Source of the DNA: Qipengyuania sp.
Lineage (GTDB): Bacteria; Pseudomonadota; Alphaproteobacteria; Sphingomonadales; Sphingomonadaceae
Direction: 5' to 3'
DNA length: 33,813 nucleotides
NCBI GenBank assembly: GCA_019745075.1
Contig: JAIETR010000028.1
Coordinates: 1-33,813 of the forward strand
Shown: positions 16,573 through 25,558 of the stretch, piece after piece
Numbering within the stretch: the stretch's first letter is position 1
Layout: every line of letters starts with the position of its first letter
Made by a program: the position numbers and the translations under genes
The notes under the pieces: generated by a model
The model's database searches: none
Told to the model about the DNA's origin: nothing
The model's input: the letters and a program-made list of their open reading frames with translations, nothing else

Positions 16573-17016
16573 ATGCAGCAGACTCTCGCCATCCTCTACC
16601 CCTGGCTCAAGTCCGGCCATATCATCTTCGTCGTGTTCTGGATGGCGGGGCTGTTCATGCTGCCGCGCCAGATGCTCTATTGCCTTTCCGCGACGCCGGG
16701 CTCGCCCGAGGAGGCGCTGTGGGCCGAGCGGATGGGCAAGCTGCGCGCCATCATCCTGACCCCCAGTATCGTCGCGGTCTGGATTCTGGGGCTCGCGCTG
16801 GCCGCGGGGCTCGATGTGTGGGACCAGGGATGGCTGCACGCCAAGCTCGCGCTGGTCGTGGCGCTGAGCGGCTTGCACGGCTATCTGGCCGCGCAGGCGA
16901 GGAAGATGGCGCGGGGCCTGCGGCCGCTAAGCGAGCGCCAGCTCCGCATGTGGGGCGAGCTCCCTGCGCTCTTGCTCGTGCTGATTGTCGTGCTGGTCGT
17001 GACGAAGCCGTTTTGA
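16573..17016 (+). CDS. hemJ: Protoporphyrinogen oxidase HemJ (CopD-like membrane protein)
   Basis: Membrane oxidase that converts protoporphyrinogen IX to protoporphyrin IX in bacteria lacking HemG/HemY. The 147 residues form four predicted helices. The conserved histidine lies in KSGHIIFVVFWMAGLFMLPR (helix 1) and a conserved lysine in WLHAKLALVVALSGLHGYL (helix 3). The ATG at 16573 was chosen over an in-frame start at 16546. Placement between hemE and rho is typical for this order and makes a heme gene pair. Confidence 0.92.
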   Translation: MQQTLAILYPWLKSGHIIFVVFWMAGLFMLPRQMLYCLSATPGSPEEALWAERMGKLRAIILTPSIVAVWILGLALAAGLDVWDQGWLHAKLALVVALSGLHGYLAAQARKMARGLRPLSERQLRMWGELPALLLVLIVVLVVTKPF

Positions 17017-17157
17017 ACGGATTGACGCTTCGTCCTGCGGGACTTATCTGACGGCCACCATTCGGCGTCGGGTTTTCGCGTTTCTCGTGCGAAGCCGGGT
17101 CTGCTTTCTCCAAGCCCATCGACCTCAGCCGGCCATCTCCCAGGACGGACCATAGCG
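17017..17157 (+). other. rho leader region
   Basis: About 140 bp between hemJ and rho with no gene. In other bacteria the rho leader is a site of autogenous termination by Rho. The sequence is pyrimidine-rich in places (17095-17135) but I see no clear hairpin or attenuator, so this role is only by analogy. Confidence 0.25.
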
Positions 17158-18423
17158 ATGCATCTGCGCGAACTGAAAATGAAGCCCCCGGCCGAGCTGG
17201 TCTCGATGGCCGAGGACCTCGGCGTCGAGGGCGCCAGCACCATGCGCCGCCAGGACCTGATGTTCTGCATCCTGCGCGAGCTTGCCGAGGACGAGGAATA
17301 CGAAGAGCCGATCATGGGCATCGGCACGATCGAGGTGATGCAGGACGGCTTCGGCTTCCTGCGCAGCCCCGAGGCCAACTATCTCGCCGGCCCCGACGAC
17401 ATCTACGTCAGCCCCAACCAGGTCCGCAGATGGGGCCTCAGGACCGGCGACACCCTCGAGGGCGAAATCCGCGCCCCCAAGGACGGCGAGCGCTATTTCG
17501 CGCTCACCAGCCTCAAGAGCGCCAATTTCGACGATCCGGAGGCGGTACGTCACCGCACCAATTTCGACAACCTCACTCCGCTTTACCCCGACGAAAAGCT
17601 TAGCCTCGATTCGCTCGATCCGACGATCAAGGACAAGAGCGCCCGGGTGATCGACATCGTCAGCCCCCAGGGCAAGGGCCAGCGCGCGCTGATCGTCGCC
17701 CCGCCGCGCACCGGCAAGACCGTGCTGCTCCAGAACATCGCCAAGGCGATCACCGACAACCACCCCGAGGTGTTCCTGATCGTGCTGCTGGTCGACGAGC
17801 GGCCCGAGGAAGTCACCGACATGCAGCGCAGCGTGAAGGGCGAGGTCATCTCCTCGACCTTCGACGAGCCCGCGACGCGCCATGTGCAAGTGGCGGAGAT
17901 GGTGATCGAGAAGGCCAAGCGTCTGGTCGAGCACAAGAAGGACGTCGTGATCCTGCTCGATTCGATCACCCGCCTCGGCCGCGCCTACAACACCGTGGTG
18001 CCGTCGAGCGGCAAGGTGCTGACCGGCGGCGTCGATGCCAACGCGCTCCAGCGGCCCAAGCGCTTCTTCGGCGCCGCGCGCAACATCGAGGAGGGGGGCA
18101 GCCTCTCGATCATCGCCACCGCGCTGATCGACACCGGCAGCCGCATGGACGAGGTCATCTTCGAGGAGTTCAAGGGCACCGGCAACTCGGAGATCGTGCT
18201 CGACCGCAAGGTTTCCGACAAGCGCATCTTCCCGAGTCTCGACGTGGGCAAGAGCGGCACCCGCAAGGAAGAGCTGCTGGTCGAGAAGGACAAGCTCACC
18301 AAGATGTGGGTGCTGCGCCGCATCCTCATGCAGATGGGCACCGTCGACGCGATGGAGTTCCTCCTCGACAAGATGAAGGATTCCAAGACCAACGAGGATT
18401 TCTTCGCGACGATGAACCAGTAG
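17158..18423 (+). CDS. rho: Transcription termination factor Rho
   Basis: Hexameric RNA helicase that terminates transcription. The 421 residues match the E. coli length. The N-terminal helical and cold-shock RNA-binding domain spans about residues 1-125 ([28 protein letters not shown]). Walker A is [13 protein letters not shown] (about residues 181-193), Walker [17 protein letters not shown], the Q-loop [20 protein letters not shown], and the R-loop [11 protein letters not shown]. The gene heads the rightward block toward mnmE. Confidence 0.98.
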   Translation: MHLRELKMKPPAELVSMAEDLGVEGASTMRRQDLMFCILRELAEDEEYEEPIMGIGTIEVMQDGFGFLRSPEANYLAGPDDIYVSPNQVRRWGLRTGDTLEGEIRAPKDGERYFALTSLKSANFDDPEAVRHRTNFDNLTPLYPDEKLSLDSLDPTIKDKSARVIDIVSPQGKGQRALIVAPPRTGKTVLLQNIAKAITDNHPEVFLIVLLVDERPEEVTDMQRSVKGEVISSTFDEPATRHVQVAEMVIEKAKRLVEHKKDVVILLDSITRLGRAYNTVVPSSGKVLTGGVDANALQRPKRFFGAARNIEEGGSLSIIATALIDTGSRMDEVIFEEFKGTGNSEIVLDRKVSDKRIFPSLDVGKSGTRKEELLVEKDKLTKMWVLRRILMQMGTVDAMEFLLDKMKDSKTNEDFFATMNQ

Positions 18424-18450
18424 CGGCAGTCGATTCGGCTCGTCTGACTC

Positions 18451-18476
18451 AAGACTCCGTTCGTCGCACGAGTCTT
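18451..18476 (+). terminator. Stem-loop after rho
   Basis: AAGACTC (18451-18457) pairs with GAGTCTT (18470-18476) across a 12-base loop that can add a GT/AC pair. It starts 27 bases after the rho stop and is followed by a short pyrimidine stretch (TCGCTTCG). It is a plausible intrinsic terminator separating rho from the inserted two-gene cassette. Confidence 0.45.
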
Positions 18477-18522
18477 TCGCTTCGTCGCTCCATATGTCAG
18501 GGAAGTGTCAAGGGGACAGACG

Positions 18523-18771
18523 ATGCCTGACCTGCGCCGCGCCGAGATCGATCAGAACTACGACTTCTTTCAACGGAATTTGAAGCGGATGCTTTCTCGG
18601 CATGAGGGCCAATACGCGCTTCTGCGGCATAAAGAGATCGTGGGTTATTACGCCGCCGTCGGCGAAGCCTATCGTGACGCGGTCGGCCGCTTCCCCGATA
18701 GGCTCTTTTCCATCCAGCTCGTAACTCTTGAACCGGTAGAGCTCGGTAATTGGTCAGTTGCCGTCGCTTGA
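18523..18771 (+). CDS. Small conserved protein paired with a retropepsin-like protease
   Basis: An 82-residue soluble protein without a named domain. Visible features are a helical N-terminus (EIDQNYDFFQRNLKRMLSRH), then YALLRHKEIVGYY, an Ala/Arg helix, and a C-terminal LFSIQLVTLEPVELGNWS. I recall proteins of this shape next to small aspartic proteases in other bacteria, but know of no described function. AAGGGGAC lies just before the ATG. The next gene starts 14 bases before this one ends, so the pair is coupled. Base composition is visibly less GC-rich than rho or mnmE, which suggests acquisition. Confidence 0.7.
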   Translation: MPDLRRAEIDQNYDFFQRNLKRMLSRHEGQYALLRHKEIVGYYAAVGEAYRDAVGRFPDRLFSIQLVTLEPVELGNWSVAVA

Positions 18772-19180
18772 AGGTATTCATGACCGGCGTCGGGTGGTTC
18801 TACCGGTCGCCGTCTTGGGCGCCGACAATCCGTCTGATTTGACCCACATTGCCGGAACTGCGCTGCTCGACACCGGCGCGACTTCAAGCGCAATCGCGCC
18901 CAAATTCGTTCGGAAGCTTGGTCTGATCTCGACCGGCAAACGTTCAATCATGGTCGCGACCGAGCAAAGGCTCGTCGATTTTTTCGTCTTCCGCTTGGGA
19001 TTCTTTTGCGATTCAGTAGGGTTGGCAGAGTGTGCTTCTTGGCCGCATGTCTTTGCTGAAACAGAAGGGTTTCAGATCAAGCAATCGCATAACTTCGACG
19101 TCCTTCTTGGAATGGATGTACTCGGGCAATGTGATTTGGAAATTTCCAGAGCAGGTAATTGGCGATTGGGATTCGGTTAA
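18758..19180 (+). CDS. Retropepsin-like aspartic protease domain protein
   Basis: A 140-residue single-domain retropepsin-like protein. The active-site triad is D38-T39-G40 in TALLDTGATSSAIAPKFV, and the late flap/hydrophobic motif is FDVLLGMDVLGQCDLEI near residue 115. It is about the size of one retroviral protease subunit, so the active form would be a dimer. The frame opens with TTG at 18758 inside the previous gene; a GTG at 18794 is the alternative. No signal peptide or membrane helix is seen. Target unknown. The stop overlaps the convergent NTF2-like gene by three bases. Confidence 0.8.
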   Translation: MPSLEGIHDRRRVVLPVAVLGADNPSDLTHIAGTALLDTGATSSAIAPKFVRKLGLISTGKRSIMVATEQRLVDFFVFRLGFFCDSVGLAECASWPHVFAETEGFQIKQSHNFDVLLGMDVLGQCDLEISRAGNWRLGFG

Positions 19181-19575
19181 TCCTTCATCCTCCCAAGCCG
19201 CGCCGCCATTGCCTCCCGGACCTTGTTCACCGCCTTCAAGGGCCGCACCATGACCTTGAAGTCGGCGATCATTACATCGGCATCGAAGCGGATCAGGTCC
19301 ACGCCGTTGACGTGGATGCCGTCGATCTTGGTCTCGAACTCGAGCAGCGCCTCCTCTCCATCGACTAGCTCGCGGACATAGCGGAAGCTGGCGTTGCCGA
19401 GCGTCTGGCCGGCGGCGGCGAGATAGGAGACGACCAGCGCGCGGCCGCGCTGCGGAGTGTGGACCACGGGCGAGTGAAACACCGCGTCCTCGCGAATGAT
19501 CTCGGCCAGCGCCTGCGGCTCGCTCCCGCCGGCAACCGCCGAGTGCCAGGCTGCCAGCCCTTTGGTTGCGTTCAT
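19177..19575 (-). CDS. NTF2-like (SnoaL-type) protein
   Basis: A 132-residue cone-shaped NTF2-fold protein; the family includes small isomerases, hydrolases and ligand-binding proteins. Typical stretches are LAAWHSAVAGGSEPQALAEI, DAVFHSPVVHTPQRGR, ALLEFETKIDGIHVNGVDLI and a C-terminal MIADFKVMVRPLKAVNKV. The ATG at 19575 was chosen over an upstream frame extension. It is the only leftward gene in the rho-parB block. Substrate unknown. Confidence 0.8.
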   Translation of the reverse strand: MNATKGLAAWHSAVAGGSEPQALAEIIREDAVFHSPVVHTPQRGRALVVSYLAAAGQTLGNASFRYVRELVDGEEALLEFETKIDGIHVNGVDLIRFDADVMIADFKVMVRPLKAVNKVREAMAARLGRMKD

Positions 19576-19659
19576 TCGGCGTCCTCCCGTGCATCGCCTG
19601 CTTGCCTTAGGGGCGCGGCAATTCCAAGAGAGGGGCGGAAAAAGCATGGAGCCTGCCGC

Positions 19660-19923
19660 ATGAAGGTCAATATCGAAATCGACTGCACTCCCGAGGAGGC
19701 GCGCGGCTTCATGGGCCTGCCCGATGTCGGCAAGGCCAACGCGGTCTATGTCGACCTGATGTCGAAGGCCATGCAGGACGTCTCCGATACCGAGAAACTG
19801 CAGGAATACGCGCGCCAGCTCGCCCCGATGGGGCAGGCCGGCTTCAAGCTGTTCCAGAGCTTCATGGAGGGCGCCAGCGCGGCCTCCCGCCGCGGGAAGG
19901 ACGACGGCGACGCGGGGAGCTGA
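19660..19923 (+). CDS. DUF6489 family small protein
   Basis: An 87-residue protein beginning KVNIEIDCTPEEARGFMGLPDV, with an amphipathic C-terminal half (GQAGFKLFQSFMEGASAA). This matches my recollection of DUF6489, a family found next to rho/mnmE in Sphingomonadales. The helix-rich, phasin-like C-terminus hints at a surface- or lipid-associated role, but that is speculation. It ends 15 bases before mnmE and is probably cotranscribed with it. Confidence 0.65.
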   Translation: MKVNIEIDCTPEEARGFMGLPDVGKANAVYVDLMSKAMQDVSDTEKLQEYARQLAPMGQAGFKLFQSFMEGASAASRRGKDDGDAGS

Positions 19924-19938
19924 GCCGCCGGCGCGGAC

Positions 19939-21213
19939 GTGACCGACACGATCTTCGCACTGTCGAGCGGTGCGCCGCCGGCCGCGATCGCCGTGGTGCG
20001 GGTCAGCGGCCCCCAGGCTCTCGAGGCGCTCGAACGGCTCGCCGGGCCGCTTCCACCAGCCCGCCGCGCGGCATTGCGCAGATTGCGCGAATCAACCGGC
20101 GCACCGCTCGACGAGGCGCTGGTGCTGGTCTTCCCTGGTCCTCACAGCGCCACCGGCGAGGATTGCGGCGAGTTGCACTGTCATGGCGGGCGCGCCGTGG
20201 TGGCCGCGGTCTGCGCCGAACTGGGCGCGATACCGGGTTTGCGCGCGGCCGATCCCGGCGAGTTTACCCGCCGCGCCTTCGCCAATGGCCGGATCGATCT
20301 GGCGCAAGCGGAGGCGTTGGGCGATCTGCTCGAGGCCGAAACCGAGCTGCAGCGTCAGGCGGCGCAGGCGGGTGTCGGCGGTGCTCTGTCGGAGCAGGTC
20401 GAACGATGGCGCGACGAGGTTCTGGCGCTGTCGGCGCTGGTCGAAGCGATGCTCGACTTTTCGGATGAGGACGACGTGGAGGTGGTACCTGCCAGCGTCC
20501 TCGACCGGTGCGCGGTGCTGCGCGGTCAGATCGAAGGCGTTCTGGCGCGTCCCCGCGCGGAGCGGCTTCGGGAGGGCATTCGGGTGGTTCTCGCCGGTCC
20601 ACCGAACATCGGGAAATCAAGTCTGTTCAATGCCTTGATAGGAGACGGCGCCGCCATCGTCTCGCCCCAGGCCGGAACCACGCGCGATTTTCTCGAGCGC
20701 CCGGTCGCCTTTTCGGGGGTTCCCTTCGTACTGGTCGATACTGCGGGCCTGCGAGCGAGCGGGGCGGGTGAGATCGAGGCGATCGGCGTGGCGCGCGCGC
20801 AGGATCAGCTTGCGTGCGCCGACCTGGTGCTGTGGCTCGGTCCGGAAGGCGAGGGACCGGGCGGGGCGATCGAAGTGCAGCCGCGCGCCGACGATCCCGA
20901 TGCTCCGCCCAAGCTCGACCCCGATCACGCCGTTTCGAGCGTGACGGGCGCGGGCCTCGCCGGGCTCGAAGCCGATCTCGTGGTGCGGGCTCGGGGATTG
21001 TTGCCCAAGCCGGGGTCTGCCGCGGTGAACGCGCGGCAAGCCGAACTCCTGGGCGAGGCTTCAGGCTCGCTTGGCGATGCCGATGCCGACGATCCGCTCT
21101 TGCTCGCCGAGTCGTTGCGCGTGGCGCGAAGCGCGTTCGACCGCTTGCTGGGCCGCGCCGGCGTGGAGGACATGCTCGACGCGTTGTTCGGCCGCTTTTG
21201 TGTCGGCAAATAG
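19939..21213 (+). CDS. mnmE: tRNA modification GTPase MnmE
   Basis: With MnmG it installs the carboxymethylaminomethyl group on wobble uridine 34. The 424 residues comprise an N-terminal folate-binding domain (FALSSGAPPAAIAVVRVSG), a helical domain, an inserted G domain and the C-terminal catalytic FCVGK. The P-loop is GPPNIGKSS (residues 220-228), G2 is AGTTRD and G3 DTAGL. The expected NKxD (G4) is absent: the region after LVLWLGPEGEG reads IEVQPRADDPD. The protein is also slightly shorter than usual. Start is GTG at 19939. A parS-like site lies just after the stop. Confidence 0.94.
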   Translation: MTDTIFALSSGAPPAAIAVVRVSGPQALEALERLAGPLPPARRAALRRLRESTGAPLDEALVLVFPGPHSATGEDCGELHCHGGRAVVAAVCAELGAIPGLRAADPGEFTRRAFANGRIDLAQAEALGDLLEAETELQRQAAQAGVGGALSEQVERWRDEVLALSALVEAMLDFSDEDDVEVVPASVLDRCAVLRGQIEGVLARPRAERLREGIRVVLAGPPNIGKSSLFNALIGDGAAIVSPQAGTTRDFLERPVAFSGVPFVLVDTAGLRASGAGEIEAIGVARAQDQLACADLVLWLGPEGEGPGGAIEVQPRADDPDAPPKLDPDHAVSSVTGAGLAGLEADLVVRARGLLPKPGSAAVNARQAELLGEASGSLGDADADDPLLLAESLRVARSAFDRLLGRAGVEDMLDALFGRFCVGK

Positions 21214-21229
21214 GGTTTCACGTGGAACA
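21214..21229. promoter_or_regulatory. parS: parS site 1
   Basis: GGTTTCACGTGGAACA, directly after the mnmE stop. Its reverse complement TGTTCCACGTGAAACC differs at one base from the palindromic parS consensus used by ParB in many bacteria (TGTTTCACGTGAAACA-like, with the Caulobacter C variant). It lies about 6 kb from the putative origin. Confidence 0.85.
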
Positions 21230-21274
21230 TCCCGGGCTTTTGACGGGGTGGCCCGGTTCGCCTAGAGGCGCGCG

Positions 21275-23113
21275 GTGACGCGCTTCGACATCATCGTGAT
21301 CGGCGGAGGCCACGCCGGCGTCGAAGCCGCCGCAGCCGGCGCGCGCATGGGTCTGCAGGTGGCGCTCGTCACCTTCGATCCGGCGCGGATCGGCGCGATG
21401 TCCTGCAACCCCGCGATCGGAGGTCTCGGCAAGGGGCACCTCGTGCGCGAAATCGACGCGCTCGACGGGATCATCGCGCGCGCCGCCGACGACGCGGCGA
21501 TCCACTATCGTATGCTCAACCGCTCGAAGGGTAGCGCGGTCTGGGGTCCGCGCGTTCAGGCCGACCGGGCGCTGTTCCGCGCGAGCGTGCAGCGCCAGGT
21601 GGCGGGCTTGCCCGGCCTGACGGTCCTGGCGGGCGAAGCGGCCGGGTTGCGCCTCGGGGGAGCGGTGCGGGGAATTTCGCTGGCCGATGGCGCCATGCTC
21701 GAAGCGCGACACGTCATCCTGTGCACCGGGACTTTCCTGGGTGGGGCGCTGTTTCGCGGCGAGGAACGGGTCGCCGGCGGGCGAACCGGAGAGCAGGCGG
21801 CGACGGTGCTGGCCGCGCAATTGCGCGAAGCCGTGTTGCCGATGGCGCGGCTCAAGACGGGCACTCCGCCGCGTCTCGACGGTCGCAGTGTGGATTGGGC
21901 GAGGCTCGAGGCGCAGCCTTCGGACGATGAGACCTGGACGATGTCCGCGCTCACGGAACGGCGCGCCAATCCACTGCTCCATTGCGCGATCACGCGCACA
22001 AACCTGCGGACGCACGACATCGTGCGCGCCAATTTCGATCGTTCGCCGCTGTTCAGCGGGGCCATCCACGCTTCCGGCCCACGCTATTGTCCCTCGATCG
22101 AGGACAAGATCCACCGCTTCGGCGACCGCGACGGGCACCAGATTTTTCTCGAGCCCGAGGGGCTGGACACGCCGCTTGTCTATCCCAACGGGATCAGCAC
22201 GTCGCTTCCGGTCGATGCCCAGCTCGCGATGCTCCGCAGCATTGCCGGGCTGGAGCGCGTCGAGATGGCCGCCCCCGGCTACGCCGTCGAATACGATCAT
22301 ATCGACCCGCGGGCTTTGGGACCCGATTTGCAGGTTCAGGCGATCCCAGGCCTCTATTGCGCCGGGCAGGTCAATGGCACCACCGGCTACGAGGAAGCCG
22401 CCGCGCAGGGGCTCGTCGCGGGTCTCGGCGCCGCCTGCGCGGCGCGCGGGATCGCGGCGCCACCTTTCGACCGCGCCAACAGCTATCTGGCGGTAATGGT
22501 CGACGACTTGACGCTGCAGGGCGTGACCGAGCCCTATCGCATGCTGACCGCGCGCGCCGAGTACCGCCTGCGCCTGCGGGCCTCCAACGCCGACACGCGT
22601 CTCACGCCCGTGGGGATCGCGCTCGGCTGCGTGAGCGAGGAGCGGGCGCGCTGGTTCGAGCGGCGCGAGACGCTCCGCGCGGCGATCGAGGCGCGGTTGG
22701 ATCGGGTTCCCGAGGCCACCGAATGCAACGCCTTGCAGGCGGCAGCGGTCCCCCGGTCGTCGCTCCGCGCATTGATCGGAGGCGGGCGCCTGGAACGCGC
22801 GCAGGCGCACGCGCTGTTGGGCGGGGATGCGTCTGCCGAGCTGATCGACGAGATCGTCGAGGACGCGCGCTACGCGCCCTATCTGGCCCGACAGGAGCGC
22901 GAACTGCACGACATGCGCGCGGCACGAGGTCAGCGCCTGCCGGATATCGCCTATGGCGAGATACCCGGGCTGTCGCGCGAGATGATCGAGCGACTTTCCA
23001 CGGCGCGGCCACGAACCATGGCCGAAGCGGGTTTGATACGGGGGATCACCCCTGCGGCGCTCGCGGCGGTGCTGGTTCACGCCCGCAAGCAGGTGGCCGC
23101 CGTTGCTGCGTAG
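21275..23113 (+). CDS. mnmG: tRNA uridine-5-carboxymethylaminomethyl synthesis enzyme MnmG
   Basis: FAD- and NADH-dependent partner of MnmE. The 612 residues begin with the FAD-binding dinucleotide fold [21 protein letters not shown]. The GidA signatures follow: [48 protein letters not shown] and [20 protein letters not shown]. The C-terminal helical domain binds MnmE. The start is GTG at 21275 and the 3' end overlaps rsmG. Confidence 0.97.
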   Translation: MTRFDIIVIGGGHAGVEAAAAGARMGLQVALVTFDPARIGAMSCNPAIGGLGKGHLVREIDALDGIIARAADDAAIHYRMLNRSKGSAVWGPRVQADRALFRASVQRQVAGLPGLTVLAGEAAGLRLGGAVRGISLADGAMLEARHVILCTGTFLGGALFRGEERVAGGRTGEQAATVLAAQLREAVLPMARLKTGTPPRLDGRSVDWARLEAQPSDDETWTMSALTERRANPLLHCAITRTNLRTHDIVRANFDRSPLFSGAIHASGPRYCPSIEDKIHRFGDRDGHQIFLEPEGLDTPLVYPNGISTSLPVDAQLAMLRSIAGLERVEMAAPGYAVEYDHIDPRALGPDLQVQAIPGLYCAGQVNGTTGYEEAAAQGLVAGLGAACAARGIAAPPFDRANSYLAVMVDDLTLQGVTEPYRMLTARAEYRLRLRASNADTRLTPVGIALGCVSEERARWFERRETLRAAIEARLDRVPEATECNALQAAAVPRSSLRALIGGGRLERAQAHALLGGDASAELIDEIVEDARYAPYLARQERELHDMRAARGQRLPDIAYGEIPGLSREMIERLSTARPRTMAEAGLIRGITPAALAAVLVHARKQVAAVAA

Positions 23114-23732
23114 TGAGAGCGAATCGCGTGCATTTGTCGCCGCACGGTGCTCTCAGGAGGCACTGGAGAGGCTGGATCTTTTCGCGGCCCGCCTGCGCGA
23201 AGCGAACGCGACGCAGAACCTAGTCGCCAGATCGTCTCTCGACTGTCTGTGGCTGCGCCACATTGCCGATTCGGCGCAGTTGCTCGCTCATGTTTCACGC
23301 GAAACATCGCTCTGGCTCGATCTGGGTTCGGGCGCGGGCTTTCCGGGGTTGATCGTGGCGGCGATGCAACCGGACCGAAAAATTGTGATGATCGAGTCAC
23401 GGATCCTGAGAATTCAATGGCTTGAAAGCATGATCCGTTCTCTCGGTTTGGAAAAATGTCGCGTGATCGGAAAGGATATTCGCCGCGTCGATGCATTCGA
23501 GGCCGACGTCATCAGCGCGCGCGCATTTGCACCCTTGCCCCGGCTCGTCGAACTTTCCGCACGCTTCTCCACAAATGCAACCGAGTGGGTGTTGCCCAAG
23601 GGACGGTCGGCGGCGCAGGATATCGCCGCGCTGCCCGCGCATTTGCGAACGAGGTTCCACGTGAAACAATCCTGCACCCATTCGGAAGCCGGCATCATTG
23701 TCGCGCGCGGGCACATGGAAATGTCCGTATGA
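23103..23732 (+). CDS. rsmG: 16S rRNA (guanine-527-N7)-methyltransferase
   Basis: SAM-dependent methyltransferase that modifies G527 of 16S rRNA. The 209 residues have the usual length. The motif [17 protein letters not shown] (about residues 70-86) binds SAM, and [16 protein letters not shown] is the second family signature. The start is TTG at 23103 inside the mnmG 3' end; the stop overlaps the parA start as ATGA. Two parS-like sites are embedded in its coding sequence. Its GC content is slightly lower than that of neighbouring genes. Confidence 0.95.
   Translation: MLRSESESRAFVAARCSQEALERLDLFAARLREANATQNLVARSSLDCLWLRHIADSAQLLAHVSRETSLWLDLGSGAGFPGLIVAAMQPDRKIVMIESRILRIQWLESMIRSLGLEKCRVIGKDIRRVDAFEADVISARAFAPLPRLVELSARFSTNATEWVLPKGRSAAQDIAALPAHLRTRFHVKQSCTHSEAGIIVARGHMEMSV
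23292..23307. promoter_or_regulatory. parS: parS site 2, inside rsmG
   Basis: TGTTTCACGCGAAACA is a near-perfect 16-base palindrome with outer halves TGTTTC and GAAACA. It differs from the canonical parS only in the central CGCG instead of CGTG. It lies within rsmG codons, immediately before the SAM-binding motif. Confidence 0.85.
23653..23668. promoter_or_regulatory. parS: parS site 3, at the rsmG 3' end
   Basis: GGTTCCACGTGAAACA matches the C-variant parS except for the first base. It lies inside rsmG, about 60 bp before parA. A ParB nucleus here could also affect parAB expression. Confidence 0.87.
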
Positions 23733-24508
23733 TCACCGTCGCAGTCGCCAATCAAAAGGGCGGGGTGGGCAAGACCACCACCGCCATCAACATCGCCACC
23801 GCCATGGCAGCGACCGGCTGGCGCACGCTGCTGCTCGATCTCGATCCACAGGGCAACGCCTCCACCGGGCTGGGCATTCCGAGCGCCGATCGCGACATCT
23901 CGAGCTACGATCTTCTCATCGAGGGCAACTCGCTCGCGCAAATCGCTCGCGCGACCAGCATTCCCGGGCTCGACATCGTTCCCGCCACGCAGGACCTTTC
24001 GGGAGCCGAGGTCGAACTCGTCTCGGCCGAGGATCGGGCCCAGCGGCTGCGGCAGGCGATTCGTTCGGGCGGCAGCCGCCACGACATCTGCTTCATCGAC
24101 TGCCCCCCTTCGCTCGGGCTGCTGACGCTCAACGCGCTCACCGCCGCCGATACCCTGCTGGTGCCGCTGCAATGCGAATTCTTCGCGCTCGAGGGCCTCA
24201 GCCAGCTCCTGCAGACGGTCGAGCGAGTCCAGCAGCGCTTCAATCCCGATCTCGGCATCGTCGGCGTGGTGCTGACCATGTTCGACCGGCGCAACCGACT
24301 CACCGATCAGGTGGCCGACGACGTGCGCGACTGCCTTGGCGCGCTGGTCTTCGACGCGGTGATTCCGCGCAACGTACGCCTGTCCGAGGCGCCCAGCCAC
24401 GGCCTGCCGGCGCTGGTTTACGATCATCACTGCGCGGGCAGCCGGGCCTATATCGCGCTCGCGCGCGAGCTGATCGGGCGCCTTCCCGCCCAAAGGATAG
24501 CCGCATGA
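23729..24508 (+). CDS. parA: Chromosome partitioning ATPase ParA
   Basis: Walker-type ATPase that moves ParB-parS complexes along the nucleoid. The 259 residues begin [20 protein letters not shown], with the deviant Walker A and its signature lysine at residue 10, followed by LLDLDPQGNAS and IDCPPSLGLLTLNAL (Walker B region). It overlaps rsmG upstream and parB downstream, each by ATGA. Confidence 0.97.
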   Translation: MITVAVANQKGGVGKTTTAINIATAMAATGWRTLLLDLDPQGNASTGLGIPSADRDISSYDLLIEGNSLAQIARATSIPGLDIVPATQDLSGAEVELVSAEDRAQRLRQAIRSGGSRHDICFIDCPPSLGLLTLNALTAADTLLVPLQCEFFALEGLSQLLQTVERVQQRFNPDLGIVGVVLTMFDRRNRLTDQVADDVRDCLGALVFDAVIPRNVRLSEAPSHGLPALVYDHHCAGSRAYIALARELIGRLPAQRIAA

Positions 24509-25470
24509 GCGACACCACCGATCCCCACGCTCCCGCGGCGCCCGCGCGCAAGAAGCTGGGCCGCGGGCTGGGCGCGCTGATGGGCGAAATGCGTCGCGAC
24601 GAGCCGATCGTCCGCCTCAACCCGCGCGCCATTCTCGAAGATATGGGCGCGGCGACGCCGCCTCCCGGCGCGCAGAGCAACCAGTTGAAATTACTAGCTG
24701 TTGCGGCGATCGAACCGCTTCCAGGCCAGCCACGGAGCCATTTCGACGAGGCGGCTCTCGGCGAGCTGGCCGAATCGATTCGCGCCCGCGGCGTGATCCA
24801 GCCGATCATCGTCCGCCCGCGCGGGCACGGGCATTACCAGCTTGTCGCCGGCGAACGGCGCTGGCGAGCGGCGCAGAAGGCGCAGCTCCACGAGATTCCC
24901 GCGATCGTGCGCGAACTCGACGATCGCGAGGTCATGGCGCTGGCGCTGATCGAGAATCTCCAGCGCGAGGATCTCAACCCGGTCGAGGAGGCGCGGGCCT
25001 ACCGCCGGCTCGCGGAACAGGAGGGCATGACCCAGGCCGAGATTGCCGGGCTTGTCGACAAGTCGCGTAGCCACGTCGCCAACATGCAGCGCCTGCTCGA
25101 TCTCCCCGACGATGTCTTGGGGCTGGTCGCCGCGGGCAGCCTCTCGATGGGCCACGCCCGGGCCCTGATCGGGCATGCGGAGGCTTCGGCGCTGGCGCGC
25201 AGGGCCGCCGATGAGCGGCTTTCGGTGCGCGACGTCGAACGCCTGGTCCGGCGCGGCCGCAAGCCTGCGCGGATGGTACCCGCCGGGCCCGCCGCCGACA
25301 GCAGCAATGCCGATATCGCCGCGGTTCAGACGCATCTCGAGGACTTCCTCGGCATGCCGGTGCGAATCGTCACCGACAAATCCCCCCAGCAGGGCGCGGT
25401 GACCATCCGATACCGCACGCTCGACCAGCTCGACCTTATTTGTCAGAGGCTTACCGGGGGCGATATCTGA
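24505..25470 (+). CDS. parB: Chromosome partitioning CTPase ParB
   Basis: Binds parS and spreads as a CTP-dependent clamp. The 321-residue protein has a basic N-terminus with KKLGRGLGALMGE (ParA-contact region). The CTPase domain carries LVAGERRWRAAQKA (C-motif), and LALIENLQREDLNPVEEA follows. The helix-turn-helix MTQAEIAGLVDKSRSHVAN contacts parS, and the C-terminal dimerisation domain ends DQLDLICQRL. Three parS-like sites lie within 3.3 kb upstream. The stop is followed by 88 bp before the pilus genes. Confidence 0.97.
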   Translation: MSDTTDPHAPAAPARKKLGRGLGALMGEMRRDEPIVRLNPRAILEDMGAATPPPGAQSNQLKLLAVAAIEPLPGQPRSHFDEAALGELAESIRARGVIQPIIVRPRGHGHYQLVAGERRWRAAQKAQLHEIPAIVRELDDREVMALALIENLQREDLNPVEEARAYRRLAEQEGMTQAEIAGLVDKSRSHVANMQRLLDLPDDVLGLVAAGSLSMGHARALIGHAEASALARRAADERLSVRDVERLVRRGRKPARMVPAGPAADSSNADIAAVQTHLEDFLGMPVRIVTDKSPQQGAVTIRYRTLDQLDLICQRLTGGDI

Positions 25471-25558
25471 GTTAACAACGTTACGCGGCTTTGCTTAAAC
25501 ACCCGGTAAGGGTTTCCCACTACTGCGTTCGGGTTGAACGGGAACCTGTGCGGACGCA

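Noticed and set aside
21218-23080. 620-codon minus-strand frame antisense to mnmG
   Set aside because: Shadow frame; the mnmG motifs are unambiguous on the plus strand.
25471-25558. GTTAAC and TTAA motifs after parB, considered as a CtrA binding site
   Set aside because: The two TTAA halves are 19 bases apart, not 7, so there is no consensus site.
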